DNA from: Acidobacteriota bacterium
GTDB lineage: Bacteria > Acidobacteriota > Terriglobia > Bryobacterales > Bryobacteraceae
Direction: 5' to 3'
Length of the DNA stretch: 57,017 bases
NCBI GenBank assembly: GCA_016870995.1
Contig: VFZU01000023.1
Coordinates: 1-57,017 of the forward strand
The translations under genes were made by a program, and so were the position numbers. Position 1 is the first letter of the stretch, and each line of letters opens with the position of its first letter. Below, piece after piece: positions 25,440 through 34,838 of this stretch. A model generated the notes under the pieces. It saw nothing but the letters and a program-made list of their open reading frames with translations. It was not told where the DNA came from and made no database searches.

Positions 25440-25814
25440 ATGTTTCAAGGCTTAGAACACACAGCTATCGCTTCCCCGAACCCCAAGAGACTCGCCGACT
25501 GGTACGTCGACCACCTCGAATTTCACATCAACTTTGAATATGCCGGCAATTACTTCGTCAAGGCGAAGAATGGCTCTATGCTCGAAATCATTCCGAGCGA
25601 CGGTGCTCCCGGCCCGAACGAGATGAAGACCCCCGGCATCCGCCACCTCGCGATCGCCATCGATGATTTCGACGCGGCCTACGCCCAATTGCAGGCCAAG
25701 GGTGTCAAATTCAAGGCGGAGCCCTTCACCAACCAAGGCAACCGCCTCGTCTTCTTTGAAGATGCCGATGGCAACCTCTGCCATTTAATCCAACGCGAAA
25801 AACCGCTCCCTTAA
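25440..25814 (+). CDS. Glyoxalase/VOC-superfamily protein
   Basis: 124 residues from ATG 25440. Paired beta-alpha-beta-beta-beta modules are visible: GLEHTAIASPNPKRLADWYVDHL with the first His ligand, MLEIIP with a Glu, GIRHLAIAIDDFDAAYAQL with the second His, and FFEDADGNLCHLIQR with the final Glu. Metal ligands are therefore complete, suggesting a dioxygenase- or glyoxalase-type enzyme. Substrate unknown. It is three bases upstream of the MFS gene on the same strand. Confidence 0.85.
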   Translation: MFQGLEHTAIASPNPKRLADWYVDHLEFHINFEYAGNYFVKAKNGSMLEIIPSDGAPGPNEMKTPGIRHLAIAIDDFDAAYAQLQAKGVKFKAEPFTNQGNRLVFFEDADGNLCHLIQREKPLP

Positions 25815-25817
25815 GCA

Positions 25818-27029
25818 GTGCTCTTGAAACGTCAGATTTTCAAGGCATTCGAGTATCCGGAATTCCGGCTGATGTGGCTGGGTGCCTGCACCTCGTCCAT
25901 TGGCACCTGGATGCAGAATCTGGCGCAAAGCTGGTTGGTCTACGAACTCACCAAATCGGCCTGGTATCTCGGCCTCGACGCCTTCCTCGGGCAGATCCCC
26001 ATCTTCCTGTTCAGCATGTTGGGGGGCGTCGTCGCCGATCGTAAGGATCGGCGCAAGGTGCTCGTCTGTTCTCAACTGGTGCAAATGTGCTGCGCGATTA
26101 CGCTCGCCCTGTTGGCGTGGTTCGAGATTGTCCAGGTCTGGCACGTCCTCGTCTTGTCCTTTATCGTCGGCACGGCGCAGTCCTTCGGCGGGCCAGCATA
26201 CCAGGCGATGATTCCATCCCTCGTTAAAAAAGAAGATCTCCAGAACGCGATCGCGATGAATTCGATTCAGTTCAATGTGGCCCGCGTTATCGGCCCAACC
26301 TTGGGCGGAGTGGCGCTGGCCAAACTTGGCGCATCCTGGTGCTTCTCCCTGAACGCCTTAAGCTTTCTCGCCGTGATCTTCACCCTGCTGCGCGTCGCTC
26401 CTCGGCCTCCCGCAATGACTGGCAAAGAGCCCGTCCTTGAAAGCATGAAAGTCGGCCTCCGCTTCGTCCGTGACAACTCTGTCATGGGCGGTCTAATTGT
26501 TCTAGCCTTCTTCATGACCCTTCTGGGCGGCTCGATCATGACCTTCCTTCCCGTTTTCGCGGAGCGGGTGTTCCACCTCGGCAAAGAAGCATTCTCCGAG
26601 ATGCTCGTCATCTCCGGCATCGGCAGCGTAGTCGGTGGAATTTTCGTCGCCGCAACCAGCGGCACCCAGCACAAGGGCATGCTCTCGCTCCTTTCGCTGA
26701 TGGCTCTGGGTGGATTCATCTTCGGCTTCGCGGTCTCCTCCAATTTCTGTCTGGCTTGCGCCATGCTTTTTCTCGGAGGCGCGGCGTTGATTGCCTGCTA
26801 TGGCCTTGTCAGTTCGCTGGTCCAATCCCAGGTCGAAGATTCCATGCGCGGCCGCGTCATGAGCATCTACAATGTGGCCTTTCGCGGCGGCATGCCCTTT
26901 GGTGCCTTCGCATCGGGCCGCCTGATCGAATCGTTCACCGCCCCCCAGGTCCTCGCCGCCAACGGCATTCTGCTCGTGGTCTTGAGCGGCATCTTCTTGC
27001 TGTCGCAACGCAAGATCGCCCGCCTCTAA
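25818..27029 (+). CDS. MFS exporter of the MFS_3/enterobactin-exporter type
   Basis: 403 residues from GTG 25818. Signatures are FRLMWLGACTSSIGTWMQNLAQSWLVYEL, in outline WLGACTSSIGTWMQN, and GGVVADRKDRRKVL, characteristic of the EntS-like MFS_3 family. Twelve hydrophobic segments are expected. EntS-like proteins export siderophores or drugs; no siderophore genes are adjacent, so the cargo is unknown. The C-terminus ends RKIARL. The start lies three bases after the VOC stop, implying coupling. Confidence 0.85.
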   Translation: MLLKRQIFKAFEYPEFRLMWLGACTSSIGTWMQNLAQSWLVYELTKSAWYLGLDAFLGQIPIFLFSMLGGVVADRKDRRKVLVCSQLVQMCCAITLALLAWFEIVQVWHVLVLSFIVGTAQSFGGPAYQAMIPSLVKKEDLQNAIAMNSIQFNVARVIGPTLGGVALAKLGASWCFSLNALSFLAVIFTLLRVAPRPPAMTGKEPVLESMKVGLRFVRDNSVMGGLIVLAFFMTLLGGSIMTFLPVFAERVFHLGKEAFSEMLVISGIGSVVGGIFVAATSGTQHKGMLSLLSLMALGGFIFGFAVSSNFCLACAMLFLGGAALIACYGLVSSLVQSQVEDSMRGRVMSIYNVAFRGGMPFGAFASGRLIESFTAPQVLAANGILLVVLSGIFLLSQRKIARL

Positions 27030-27053
27030 CTCGTCCTTCGATAGAATCGAGTA

Positions 27054-29354
27054 GTGATCTTTCGTGCTGTACTTTTCTCCCTTGCGATCTCCGCGTTCTC
27101 TCAACCCCTGCCAGTCTCCTATCGTCAATACTGCGCCGGTTGTCATGGGGACAATGCCACCGGCACAGATCGCGGCCCGGTCTTAATCGACACTCGCAGC
27201 CTTCGCGCCTCATCAGAAGCCAACATTCGCGACCTCATCCAAAAAGGCACCCAAGGCGGCATGCCTGCCTTCTCCAATCTCCCCAGTGCCACGCTCGACC
27301 AACTGGCGAAACTTGTCCGCTCCTGGAACGCTTCCGCCTTCGACGCTCAACCCCAGGGCGACGTCGCCCAAGGCAAGGCAATCTTCGAGCAGCGTTGTCT
27401 CGGCTGTCACATGGCCATCGGTCGCGGCGGCTCAAACGGGCCAGACTTGTCCAACATCGGCAAGGAACTCACCCTTCGCGAAATCGAAGCGCAACTCACC
27501 GACCCCGATTCCCGCCGCGGCAAACGCAATTCCGCTGCCTGCCCTTCCTGGGCTTTTTGCCCCGATCACCCCTGGTCGGTCGTTGCCGTCAAGCGGGCCA
27601 ATGGCGAATCCCTCCGTGGCTTTGCCCGCTCCCGCGGCCGTCACGACATCCAACTCCAAACTCTCGACGGCGAGCTGCACCTCATCCAGAATCCCGCCAG
27701 TGTCATGGAAGAAGGCAACTCTCTGATGCCCGCCTTCAAGGGCACTCCTGCCGAGAGAACCCATCTTCTCGCCTACCTTAGTCGTCTCGGCGGTATCCCT
27801 AACGGAACGATTCCGAGCGCAACCAAGCCAACCACTGCCGCCGAAATCGATCGCGTGCAGCGTCCTGCTCCCGGCGATTGGCCCGGCTACCACGGCCTGC
27901 CCAGCGCCAACCGCCACAGCGCACTCACCCAAATCAACTCTGTCAATGCTGCCAAACTCAAGCTCGCCTGGAGCTACTCCCTCCCGCATCTAGGGCTTCA
28001 GACGACACCCCTCGCGGTCGACGGCGTTCTCTACGTCACTGCTCCCAACCAGGTCTGCGCGATCTCCGGCGACACGGGTCGCGAGATCTGGTGCTACACG
28101 CGTCCTCGCGGTGACTCCACCAAGATCTCCGGCGACGCCGCCAAAGGCGCGCAACGTGGCGTAGCCATGCTGGGCAACAAGATTTTCTTCTCCACCGACG
28201 ACGCCCATCTCATCGCCCTGAACCGTCTCACCGGCGCTCTCATGTGGCAACAGTTTCTCCCCGCCGGCCTGCCCGGTGCCTACGGAGCCACTGCCGCTCC
28301 TCTTGTGGTCGGCGATCTCGTGGTCGCAGGCGTCGGCGGTGGCGACGCACCTCTGCGGGGTTTCCTTGCCGCCTACAAGGCCGACACGGGCCAGGAGGCT
28401 TGGCGCTTCTGGACTATCCCGAAGCGAGGTGAGAAAGGCTCAGAGACCTGGATCGGCAACGCTCTCGAAGTCGGTGGTGGGGCCACATGGCTCACCGGTT
28501 CTTACGACCCGTCACTCGATACCATCTACTGGCCCGTCGGCAATCCTTATCCCGACACCGACGGCACAGAGCGTAAAGGCGACAACCTCTACACAGATTC
28601 GGTCGTCGCCCTCGATCCCAAAACCGGCTCCCTCAAGTGGCACTTCCAGTTCACCCCTCACGACCTCTGGGATTGGGACGCTACTGAACCTCTTGTGCTC
28701 GTCGACGAAGTTTTCGGCGGCAAGCCCCGCAAGCTTCTGCTGCAGGCCAATCGCAATGGCTTTTTCTATGTGCTCGATCGCACCAATGGCGAATTCCTCC
28801 TTGGCAAGCCTTTTGTCAAACGCCTCACCTGGGCCACAGGCGTGGATGCTAAAGGGCGGCCGGTGCTCAACGAGAAAGCAAAGCCCACCATGGGCGGCAC
28901 CGTTGCTTGCCCCGCAGTCCGTGGCGCCACCAATTGGTATTCCACTGCCTACAACCCGCAAAGCAAGCTCTTCTATGTGATGGCTGTCGAGGATTGCAAC
29001 CTCTATCGCCAGGCAGGAAGCTGGTTTGTCCCGTATAACGATCCCGCCAACCCGCCGCAAAAAGTACTCCGCGCCATCGACATCCAAACCGGCAACACCG
29101 TCTGGGAGCAGATCCAGATTGGCGCTCCCGAATCGAATTACTCGGGTGTCCTTTCAACCGCCGGCAACCTCGTGTTCTACGGTGAATCCGGCGGCAGCTT
29201 CGCGGCCGCAGACGCCAAAACCGGCAAGACGCTTTGGCACTTCAACACTGGCGCAGTCTGGAAGGCCTCTCCCATGACTTACACCGTCCACGGCAAGCAA
29301 CACATTGCCATCGCCGCTGGCGGCAACATCTTAGCCTTTACGTTGAACGAGTAG
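27054..29354 (+). CDS. PQQ-dependent quinohaemoprotein dehydrogenase with N-terminal cytochrome c domains
   Basis: 766 residues from GTG 27054. A signal peptide is followed by two cytochrome c modules: CAGCH at residues 27-31 and CLGCH near residue 114, with Met ligands plausible in MPAFSN and MPAFKG. The C-terminal 500 residues form a PQQ beta-propeller (LAWSYSLPHLGLQTTPLAVDGVLYV, in outline TPLAVDGVLYVTAP, and WDATEPLVLVDEVFGGKPRK). A Trp-rich blade repeat set is visible. In most quinohaemoprotein alcohol dehydrogenases the haem domain is C-terminal, so the order here is reversed. Expected to be periplasmic, oxidising alcohols or sugars and passing electrons to c-type haem. Confidence 0.88.
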   Translation: MIFRAVLFSLAISAFSQPLPVSYRQYCAGCHGDNATGTDRGPVLIDTRSLRASSEANIRDLIQKGTQGGMPAFSNLPSATLDQLAKLVRSWNASAFDAQPQGDVAQGKAIFEQRCLGCHMAIGRGGSNGPDLSNIGKELTLREIEAQLTDPDSRRGKRNSAACPSWAFCPDHPWSVVAVKRANGESLRGFARSRGRHDIQLQTLDGELHLIQNPASVMEEGNSLMPAFKGTPAERTHLLAYLSRLGGIPNGTIPSATKPTTAAEIDRVQRPAPGDWPGYHGLPSANRHSALTQINSVNAAKLKLAWSYSLPHLGLQTTPLAVDGVLYVTAPNQVCAISGDTGREIWCYTRPRGDSTKISGDAAKGAQRGVAMLGNKIFFSTDDAHLIALNRLTGALMWQQFLPAGLPGAYGATAAPLVVGDLVVAGVGGGDAPLRGFLAAYKADTGQEAWRFWTIPKRGEKGSETWIGNALEVGGGATWLTGSYDPSLDTIYWPVGNPYPDTDGTERKGDNLYTDSVVALDPKTGSLKWHFQFTPHDLWDWDATEPLVLVDEVFGGKPRKLLLQANRNGFFYVLDRTNGEFLLGKPFVKRLTWATGVDAKGRPVLNEKAKPTMGGTVACPAVRGATNWYSTAYNPQSKLFYVMAVEDCNLYRQAGSWFVPYNDPANPPQKVLRAIDIQTGNTVWEQIQIGAPESNYSGVLSTAGNLVFYGESGGSFAAADAKTGKTLWHFNTGAVWKASPMTYTVHGKQHIAIAAGGNILAFTLNE

Positions 29355-30983
29355 CCGCGAGACCCATTCGATTTCGCGATGCCGTGCAAGCAACGCATAC
29401 AACCACGAGTGTCCCCGGCCCAGTAGCGCCGCAAGCTTTTCCACATTGAATTCCGGATGCCGCTCATGCGCGGCCGCCACCACATTGAGTCTCGCCATCT
29501 CGAGGTTGTAATCCATGTCGCACCATCGAGCGTCGTCCCGTTGATAGGGCATCTCGAGCACACGGATTTCTCGCGTTTCCACCTCTTGCGCCAGCTCTTG
29601 CACCAGCGCTCTCGAAAACCCATCCTGTGCCGCTGCCGCTGACTCTTTGGCCGCAAGAATCGATCGGTGAGCCGCCGCCACCTGTCCGGTTCTCTTCTCA
29701 GCCAAAGCCAGTAGCCCCCAGGCTCTGGCTCGATACCCTCGATGTGGTAACCGTTTGCCGGCCAACTCCACAAGTACAGCTTGCGCCCGCGCTTGCCGGC
29801 CCGTCTCGATCCACAATTCGGCTTCGATGAGCACGCGTTGCGCGTCCGATTCTTCTCCCTGGTTTACGCTCTTCTTGAGCTCTTCTTCGCAGCGTTCATA
29901 CATTCCCCCTCGCAGGAGGCATTCCACCAGGCACCAGGTAGCGGTTTCTGTGAGTGGTCCAGCGTCCGCCGGTCTCCCCTTCAACAAAAGCTCAACCCTT
30001 CTGGCGAGCGGGCCCAGATCTACACTCCTCATACACCCGCCCTCGATCTGCCTCAATCGCACCTCAGCCACCAGCCCAAAAACTGCCGCCACAAAGCCGT
30101 TCCGCGGATTCCGACCGACAAACCAGCCTTCCAGTTCTTTCAGCCGATTTGCATCCTGCCTTAAACGTTCTACCGAACTGGAATCACACTCCGCCAACTG
30201 AATTGCAGCCGATCGCTCATAAACTTCAAGGCTCCGGCGCCACATCTCCTGCCCCAAATTGGCAAGGATCAGCGAGGATGCTGCCATCCACCCGCGCGCT
30301 TCCACATTCCGCCCCTGCGCGAGAGCAATACCCCCTTGCCCAAATCCCAGAATTCTCGCAGCCATCACGCGGCTGTAAACCAGTTCCCGCCGCAGCCGCT
30401 CCGCATCCACTCCTTCATACTTCGTCTTCTTGTCCTCATAACGCAGCCTCACCTGATCGAGTGCCGCATCAAAGTCTCTTGCCGCCAATTCGAGCCGTCC
30501 CGAGTTCCGATGCCACAACCCGCTGTAGTAACGCAGCAAGGCCACCGTGCCATGGCAAGGAAAATCCGCCCGCACCAGATGCTCTTGAACGAACTCCCGA
30601 ACCTGCTCGATCACCTTACCTGCCTCCGCCGCCCGGTTGCCTCGCAAGTGTGTGTTGGCATACGCAAGGCAACACCACACCCTCTGCCGCTGGAGCTTCA
30701 GGTCTTCCCCGTCGGCCAAGTGGCCGGCCAACAACGCCTCCACCGTACGCCGCAGCAGAGCGGCTGCTTTGTGCGATCTCCCGTGTGCGTCCAGATACTC
30801 CGCCACCAACGCCAAAGCCTTCAACAGATTGCGCTGGTCAAGGTCCGCCCGGCTTCGCCGGAGTGGGCTCAGCAGTTCCAGCGCCTCCTGCGCCAAGGCA
30901 TCCAACTCTCCTCCAAAGGCATACGCACGCAGTCTCGCCTGCAGCGGCCCCACCAGTCGCGCAATTTGAGTTTCCAGTTTCAA
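29331..30983 (-). CDS. Helical-repeat (TPR-like) protein with C-terminal helix-turn-helix
   Basis: 550 residues rich in Ala, Leu, Glu and Arg, made of short helix pairs over about residues 1-470 (for example LLKALALVAEYLDAHGRSHKAAALLRR, in outline AEYLDAHGRSHKAAALL; and MYERCEEELKKS). This is the TPR/SEL1-like solenoid pattern, without a strict consensus. The last 60 residues contain NLEMARLNVVAAAHE and FNVEKLAALLGRGHSWLYALL, a Fis-type helix-turn-helix. It therefore looks like a DNA-binding regulator with a protein-binding solenoid. It is divergent from the Gly/Cys-rich membrane gene at 31059 across a 75-base gap and overlaps the dehydrogenase 3' end by 24 bases. Confidence 0.65.
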   Translation of the reverse strand: MKLETQIARLVGPLQARLRAYAFGGELDALAQEALELLSPLRRSRADLDQRNLLKALALVAEYLDAHGRSHKAAALLRRTVEALLAGHLADGEDLKLQRQRVWCCLAYANTHLRGNRAAEAGKVIEQVREFVQEHLVRADFPCHGTVALLRYYSGLWHRNSGRLELAARDFDAALDQVRLRYEDKKTKYEGVDAERLRRELVYSRVMAARILGFGQGGIALAQGRNVEARGWMAASSLILANLGQEMWRRSLEVYERSAAIQLAECDSSSVERLRQDANRLKELEGWFVGRNPRNGFVAAVFGLVAEVRLRQIEGGCMRSVDLGPLARRVELLLKGRPADAGPLTETATWCLVECLLRGGMYERCEEELKKSVNQGEESDAQRVLIEAELWIETGRQARAQAVLVELAGKRLPHRGYRARAWGLLALAEKRTGQVAAAHRSILAAKESAAAAQDGFSRALVQELAQEVETREIRVLEMPYQRDDARWCDMDYNLEMARLNVVAAAHERHPEFNVEKLAALLGRGHSWLYALLARHREIEWVSRLLVQRKG

Positions 30984-31058
30984 GGATTTCTATTTCCAGA
31001 ATAAAGGAAATTTTGTAACACGATCAAAACTCGGCTGGAATGGTCTCAGGAAAACAAA

Positions 31059-31820
31059 ATGCAAGAAACAAAACTCTTTGAACGGATCGAAGAATTCCGC
31101 TTCCCGGCCAACTACTTCAACCGTCTGATCCGCGAGAACAACTGGACCCGAGAATTCGGCTACAAGGTCATCGAGGAGTACCGCCGCTTCCTCTACCTCG
31201 CCTCGGTCTCCCCGCTACCGGTAACTCCCCCGATCGCGGTCGATCAAGCCTGGCACCTGCACCTGATCCACACCCGCAGCTACTGGGAGGATCTCTGCCT
31301 GGCGACGCTCCCCAAGCCACTACATCACGGCCCCACCGCAGGCGGCCAGGCGGAAGATGAGAAATACGCCGATTGGTACGGTCGCACGCTGGACTTCTAT
31401 GAAGCCGAGTTTGGCGAAAAGTCACCTCGTGAGGTTTGGCCCTCCATTGAGAGTCGCTTCGACCAAAACCAACGCTTCCGCTTCCTCGACACTTCTCGCT
31501 ACTGGGTGATTCCAAAGCCGCCGAAGCTGCGGATGCAACTCTCCCTGATTCCTCTGGCCCTACTGCTTGGAACTGGCATCCCAACCTCAGTGGTGGTGGT
31601 GTTCCTGGCGATCTTCGCGGGAATCGCCTTGCTGCTGAAGATGGCAATCAAGCCTTCGCAGCGCTCCAACAAGAGCTCGGAAAGTTCGGGCTGCTCTGAT
31701 GCCTTCGATGGCGGTAGCAGTGGCGAATCGAGCGGTGACTCCGGAGGCGACTCTGGAGGTGACGGAGGCGGCGGTTGCGGCGGAGGTGGCTGCGGCGGTG
31801 GAGGCGGTTGCGGTAGCTAA
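31059..31820 (+). CDS. Membrane protein with GRDP/DUF1399-like domain and Gly/Cys-rich tail
   Basis: 253 residues. The N-terminal 150 residues contain PPIAVDQAWHLHLIHTRSYW and PLHHGPTAGGQAE, resembling the DUF1399 domain of glycine-rich domain proteins. Two membrane helices follow at about residues 165-195. The C-terminus (from about 205) is Ser/Asp/Gly-rich, with cysteines spaced in CGGGGCGGGGGCGS. Similar tails are seen on TIGR04222-type membrane proteins. A ribosome site AGGAAA lies seven bases upstream of the ATG. The function is unknown; the Cys-rich tail might bind metal. It is divergent from the TPR/HTH gene. Confidence 0.7.
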   Translation: MQETKLFERIEEFRFPANYFNRLIRENNWTREFGYKVIEEYRRFLYLASVSPLPVTPPIAVDQAWHLHLIHTRSYWEDLCLATLPKPLHHGPTAGGQAEDEKYADWYGRTLDFYEAEFGEKSPREVWPSIESRFDQNQRFRFLDTSRYWVIPKPPKLRMQLSLIPLALLLGTGIPTSVVVVFLAIFAGIALLLKMAIKPSQRSNKSSESSGCSDAFDGGSSGESSGDSGGDSGGDGGGGCGGGGCGGGGGCGS

Positions 31821-31828
31821 ACCCCGCC

Positions 31829-33007
31829 CTACTGCAACTGCGCCAGCTTCAGAAAATTTGGTCCCTGATACATCACCAGCGGTTTGCTGTTGTCTCCAAT
31901 CACGATCGTTGGCTTCATAAAGATGCTGCTGTTATCGACTGTGGTCACCGTGGCATGGATCAGGGGATTTGACAAATCAGTGAATGTTCCAAACAGGATC
32001 GCTCCGCCCGTGGTGGCGAACGCAATTGCGGGCATGTTGTTTGCCGGCGTATTCACAATGCTGCAAACACCGGCTGGCGGCGCGTCGAGAGCACCATTTC
32101 CAAGCACGTAACGCAAGCCGGCAATGGTCGGAGCTCTGCCTTCCGTCAGTACTACCTCATCCCGAACGATGCCATTGCTGTAAGCCTGCTTCCGCGCTAA
32201 ACAATGCACATTGCCTGGGTTGGGGTTTGTGCCGTCCGCGTCGTAGAACTCAGAACCCGGCATTTGCGGCACAGAGCCATAGATCCCCCAGCTGTTAAAC
32301 CCTGCGCTTTGAGTCTCAGTCAGCGAAGATAGCTCGAACCTCCAGGCTCCTTGTGTCGGTCCTCCATTTGCCACAAGAAAGATCCGCGATGAGTTCTGCA
32401 GGCTAAAGATGTCAATCTTCCGGGGAGACAACTGCAGCCCCAAGCTGCCGGCCCGAAACGGCGTCACAAAGCTGCCGTTCGCCTCCCGGCGCGTGTAGTC
32501 CATGTCATTGGGCGCGCTGGGTGCCGGGGCCAGCCCCGCCTTTACCAGCTTGTAAACGATATGCACCCGCCCCGCGCTGTCAGCGATCCCAACCACGGCA
32601 TTCGAAACTGCTCCCTGGCTCCCGGTATTCGCTGGAAACGGAACGTCAAGGCAACGCCATTCGAGAGAAGACTCGCAATTACCCCCATTCACAGAAGTTT
32701 CGATCGCCACGCGGAATTCGTTCCCGCTCCAGAACGTCACAACCGCCACCCCTGAGGGCCCCACTGTCACATTGGTCCGGCTCGGAAAGCTGTTCGCCCA
32801 GATCTGCGAGATCGTCTCGTTCGCCCCAAGCTTCTTCCTTACGACCAAGGCATTCGAAGCATCCCGGTACACAACATACCGCCGGTGCACCGCATTCACA
32901 GTTCGGGATGCGACATGTCCTTCCGATGCTTCGAGAATCGTCGTATAGCTCCACTGGCCCCAGGCGGCCAGCGGACAGAGCAAACAAACAGCCAATAGGG
33001 TTCTCAT
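31829..33007 (-). CDS. Secreted beta-propeller-like protein (sialidase/BNR-like fold suspected)
   Basis: 392 residues from ATG 33007. The signal peptide is MRTLLAVCLLCPLAAWGQ. The mature part is beta-rich with repeated short segments such as VAVVTFWSGNEFRVAIE, VVGIADSAGRVHIVYKL, and IAFATTGGAILFGTFTD, and it closes with KPLVMYQGPNF. The pattern is consistent with a propeller such as a BNR or sialidase fold, but Asp-box motifs are not clear. Function unknown. It converges on the Gly/Cys-rich gene with eight bases between stops; the terminator at 33046-33076 protects it from upstream minus-strand transcription. Confidence 0.6.
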   Translation of the reverse strand: MRTLLAVCLLCPLAAWGQWSYTTILEASEGHVASRTVNAVHRRYVVYRDASNALVVRKKLGANETISQIWANSFPSRTNVTVGPSGVAVVTFWSGNEFRVAIETSVNGGNCESSLEWRCLDVPFPANTGSQGAVSNAVVGIADSAGRVHIVYKLVKAGLAPAPSAPNDMDYTRREANGSFVTPFRAGSLGLQLSPRKIDIFSLQNSSRIFLVANGGPTQGAWRFELSSLTETQSAGFNSWGIYGSVPQMPGSEFYDADGTNPNPGNVHCLARKQAYSNGIVRDEVVLTEGRAPTIAGLRYVLGNGALDAPPAGVCSIVNTPANNMPAIAFATTGGAILFGTFTDLSNPLIHATVTTVDNSSIFMKPTIVIGDNSKPLVMYQGPNFLKLAQLQ

Positions 33008-33045
33008 ATCGGTACCTGCGCGAAAGGCAGCCATTTTTATCGCTA

Positions 33046-33076
33046 CAAAAAACAAAAAGCCTGCTGAAAGCAGGTC
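33046..33076 (-). terminator. Intrinsic terminator for minus-strand transcription from the IS110 region
   Basis: On the minus strand a short stem (arms CCTGCT and AGCAGG, three-base loop, with one wobble pair at the base) is followed by a T-rich tract with T5 and T6 runs, the standard Rho-independent form. It stands between the decayed IS110 gene and the secreted protein gene at 31829-33007, both minus strand, and would stop read-through from the element. Confidence 0.75.
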
Positions 33077-33184
33077 TTTGCCCCGGCAATAACTTTTCCG
33101 AGGGCGCGGGGCCGTGGCAGTAGGGACATAAGTTCTCTGCCCGCCCGGCAGGCTCTTTGAAATAACCCCACACTCTGCTCGTGA

Positions 33185-34501
33185 TCAGTAGGCTTTCAGG
33201 CCCAACGCCCCGATGCGACTTGCCCCTTTGGTTTCTGGGGCTGGCACAACTACGCCTTGGGCCTGAAGGGCGGCCCCGATTTCTTTTGGCCCGGCTCCCA
33301 ACTCGCGCAGTCTGCGGCAGTGGTGCCGGATCTGGCGCTCTCGCTGCCGCTGCTTCTTGTCCGTGTCCACCTCTTCGATGTAGGGAACCCCTTCTTTCAG
33401 CACAAAGTAGATCACCTCCAAAAGCGCGTGACACACCGCCATCGCCGCCATCTTCTTGCCAAGTGAGTGCTGGCACTTATTGAACTTCCTCGCGAAGGAA
33501 TTGCCGCGCGTTCTCCCCGCGCTCCAGCCGCATTCCACAAGGCTCGCCATCAATCATCGATTTCTTCCAGTTGTTCTTCCGCCGCGATGCTTACCCGCGC
33601 TTTGGTTGTTGCCTGGACACAAGCCGGCGCAACTGGCGGCGTGAGCTGCGGCTGAAAACACTCTCACGTCCGGCCCTTACTCCGCCAGAGCCGCCGTCGC
33701 CGCTTCGGCTTTGATCCCAGGAATCGTCTGCAGTAACTCAAACAGGTGCCTGTATGGCTCCAACTGCTTCAAGATCTCTTGGTTCAAAGCTTCGATCTGC
33801 TTCTCCAAAAAATTGATGTTATCCAACGACTGGCGAACCATCAACCGGTGATGATCGTTAAACTGATTCAAATTTGATGCTTCCTCAATCGCGGCTCGTT
33901 ACGTTCTTGCCCGCGCCCGACCCAACTCCGAAAGCTCCGCCGGATCAAACGCTCCAGCCACCATCCTGTCCAGCATCGCCTGCCCGGAGACGCCAATCAG
34001 GCCATTCGATACGCTGCTGAGCTTCACGTTCGCGTCCTCCAGAACCTTCGCGATCAGATTCTTCTCGCTCACTCCGTGTCTAATCAGCCGCGTGCGCCGC
34101 CACGTCAGATCCCGCAAGTCACAAATATCCCCGGGCGGAATCAGACTCGCCCCAATCATCCCGTTCCTGAACAGATGCGTTAGCCAAATACTGTCCGCCA
34201 CGTCCCTCTTGTGGCCTTTCAAATTCTTTACATGCAGCGGATTGGCAAGATCCAAACGGAAGTCTTTCTCCAAGACATTGAAGATCGGCTACCAGTAGCT
34301 TCCGGTACTCTCCATCGCCACCGCCGTGCAACCTTGCTCCCTCAGCCACTGCCACAACTGCAATAGACAAGCATTGATGGCCCTATACTCTCGCGTGTCG
34401 ATGACTGGTTCTTCTTGAGCCGGTCCCGTCATCACCGTCACCGCGATCATTCTCTTACCCACAATGATGCCGACACATCGCTACTCCATTGCCATCAACA
34501 T
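33185..34501 (-). pseudogene. IS110-family transposase, decayed by five in-frame stops
   Basis: One uninterrupted frame of 439 codons from ATG 34501 holds all parts of an IS110 (DEDD) transposase: CVGIIVGKRMIAVTV at the start, LANPLHVKNLKGHKRD and RDLTWRRTRLIR in the N-terminal domain, LLQTIPGIKAEAA in the helix-hairpin-helix of the C-terminal domain, then the LCPGNNQSAGK and ECGWSAGRTRGNSFARK region. The frame is broken by TAG 34481-34483, TAG 34289-34291, TAA 33899-33901, TAA 33677-33679 and TGA 33554-33556, with no frameshift. The first catalytic Asp also appears replaced (GIIV where GIDV is usual). The element is inactive. No clear ends or target duplication are visible. Confidence 0.85.
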
Positions 34502-34742
34502 TGGGTTACTCGTTTCAAGGGGAGCTCCGGCGCGCAATTACTTCAATCTTGCCTCACCAGCTCGTCGGCTTCATTCCCGGGATCTATTGCACCGGCAGGA
34601 TCAGCTTGACATCCAGGGTCGGACCACCAATTAGATCAACGATCCTTGCGCTCCTACCTTAAGCCTAATCCCTCTCTCCTGCATCCCATTTCCATCGACA
34701 CCGGCGAGGATCGCCCATGAGGGTTTGAGTACTGAATTTGAA

Positions 34743-34818
34743 TGGTGAACGCGGAAGGAATCGAACCTTCAACCTATTGATTAAGAGTCAATTGCTCTGC
34801 CAATTGAGCTACGCGTCC
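34743..34818 (-). tRNA. tRNA-Lys(CUU)
   Basis: The minus-strand sequence folds as a cloverleaf. The acceptor stem GGACGCG pairs with CGCGTTC with one G-U pair. The D arm GCTC/GAGC, anticodon stem ATTGA/TCAAT with loop CTCTTAA (anticodon CUU, reading AAG), and T arm GAAGG-TTCGAAT-CCTTC are all intact. A73 is followed by an encoded CCA at 34743-34745. It lies about 240 bases downstream of the IS110 remnant; nothing else recognisable sits in that gap (34502-34742). Confidence 0.95.
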
Positions 34819-34838
34819 ACAACGTGTAGGTCCAAAGA

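Noticed and set aside
26756-27781. A 341-residue plus-strand frame over the end of the MFS gene and start of the dehydrogenase
   Set aside because: It runs across two real genes in another frame and is Arg/Pro/His-rich with no fold, typical of a GC-rich shadow.
33185-34501. Stop-codon recoding or selenocysteine-type read-through in the IS110 frame
   Set aside because: Stops of all three types occur, a catalytic Asp is also changed, and no recoding structure is visible, so mutational decay is simpler.
34502-34818. An integrative element using the tRNA-Lys gene as its attachment site
   Set aside because: No duplicated tRNA end or integrase gene is visible; only a decayed IS110 remnant is nearby.
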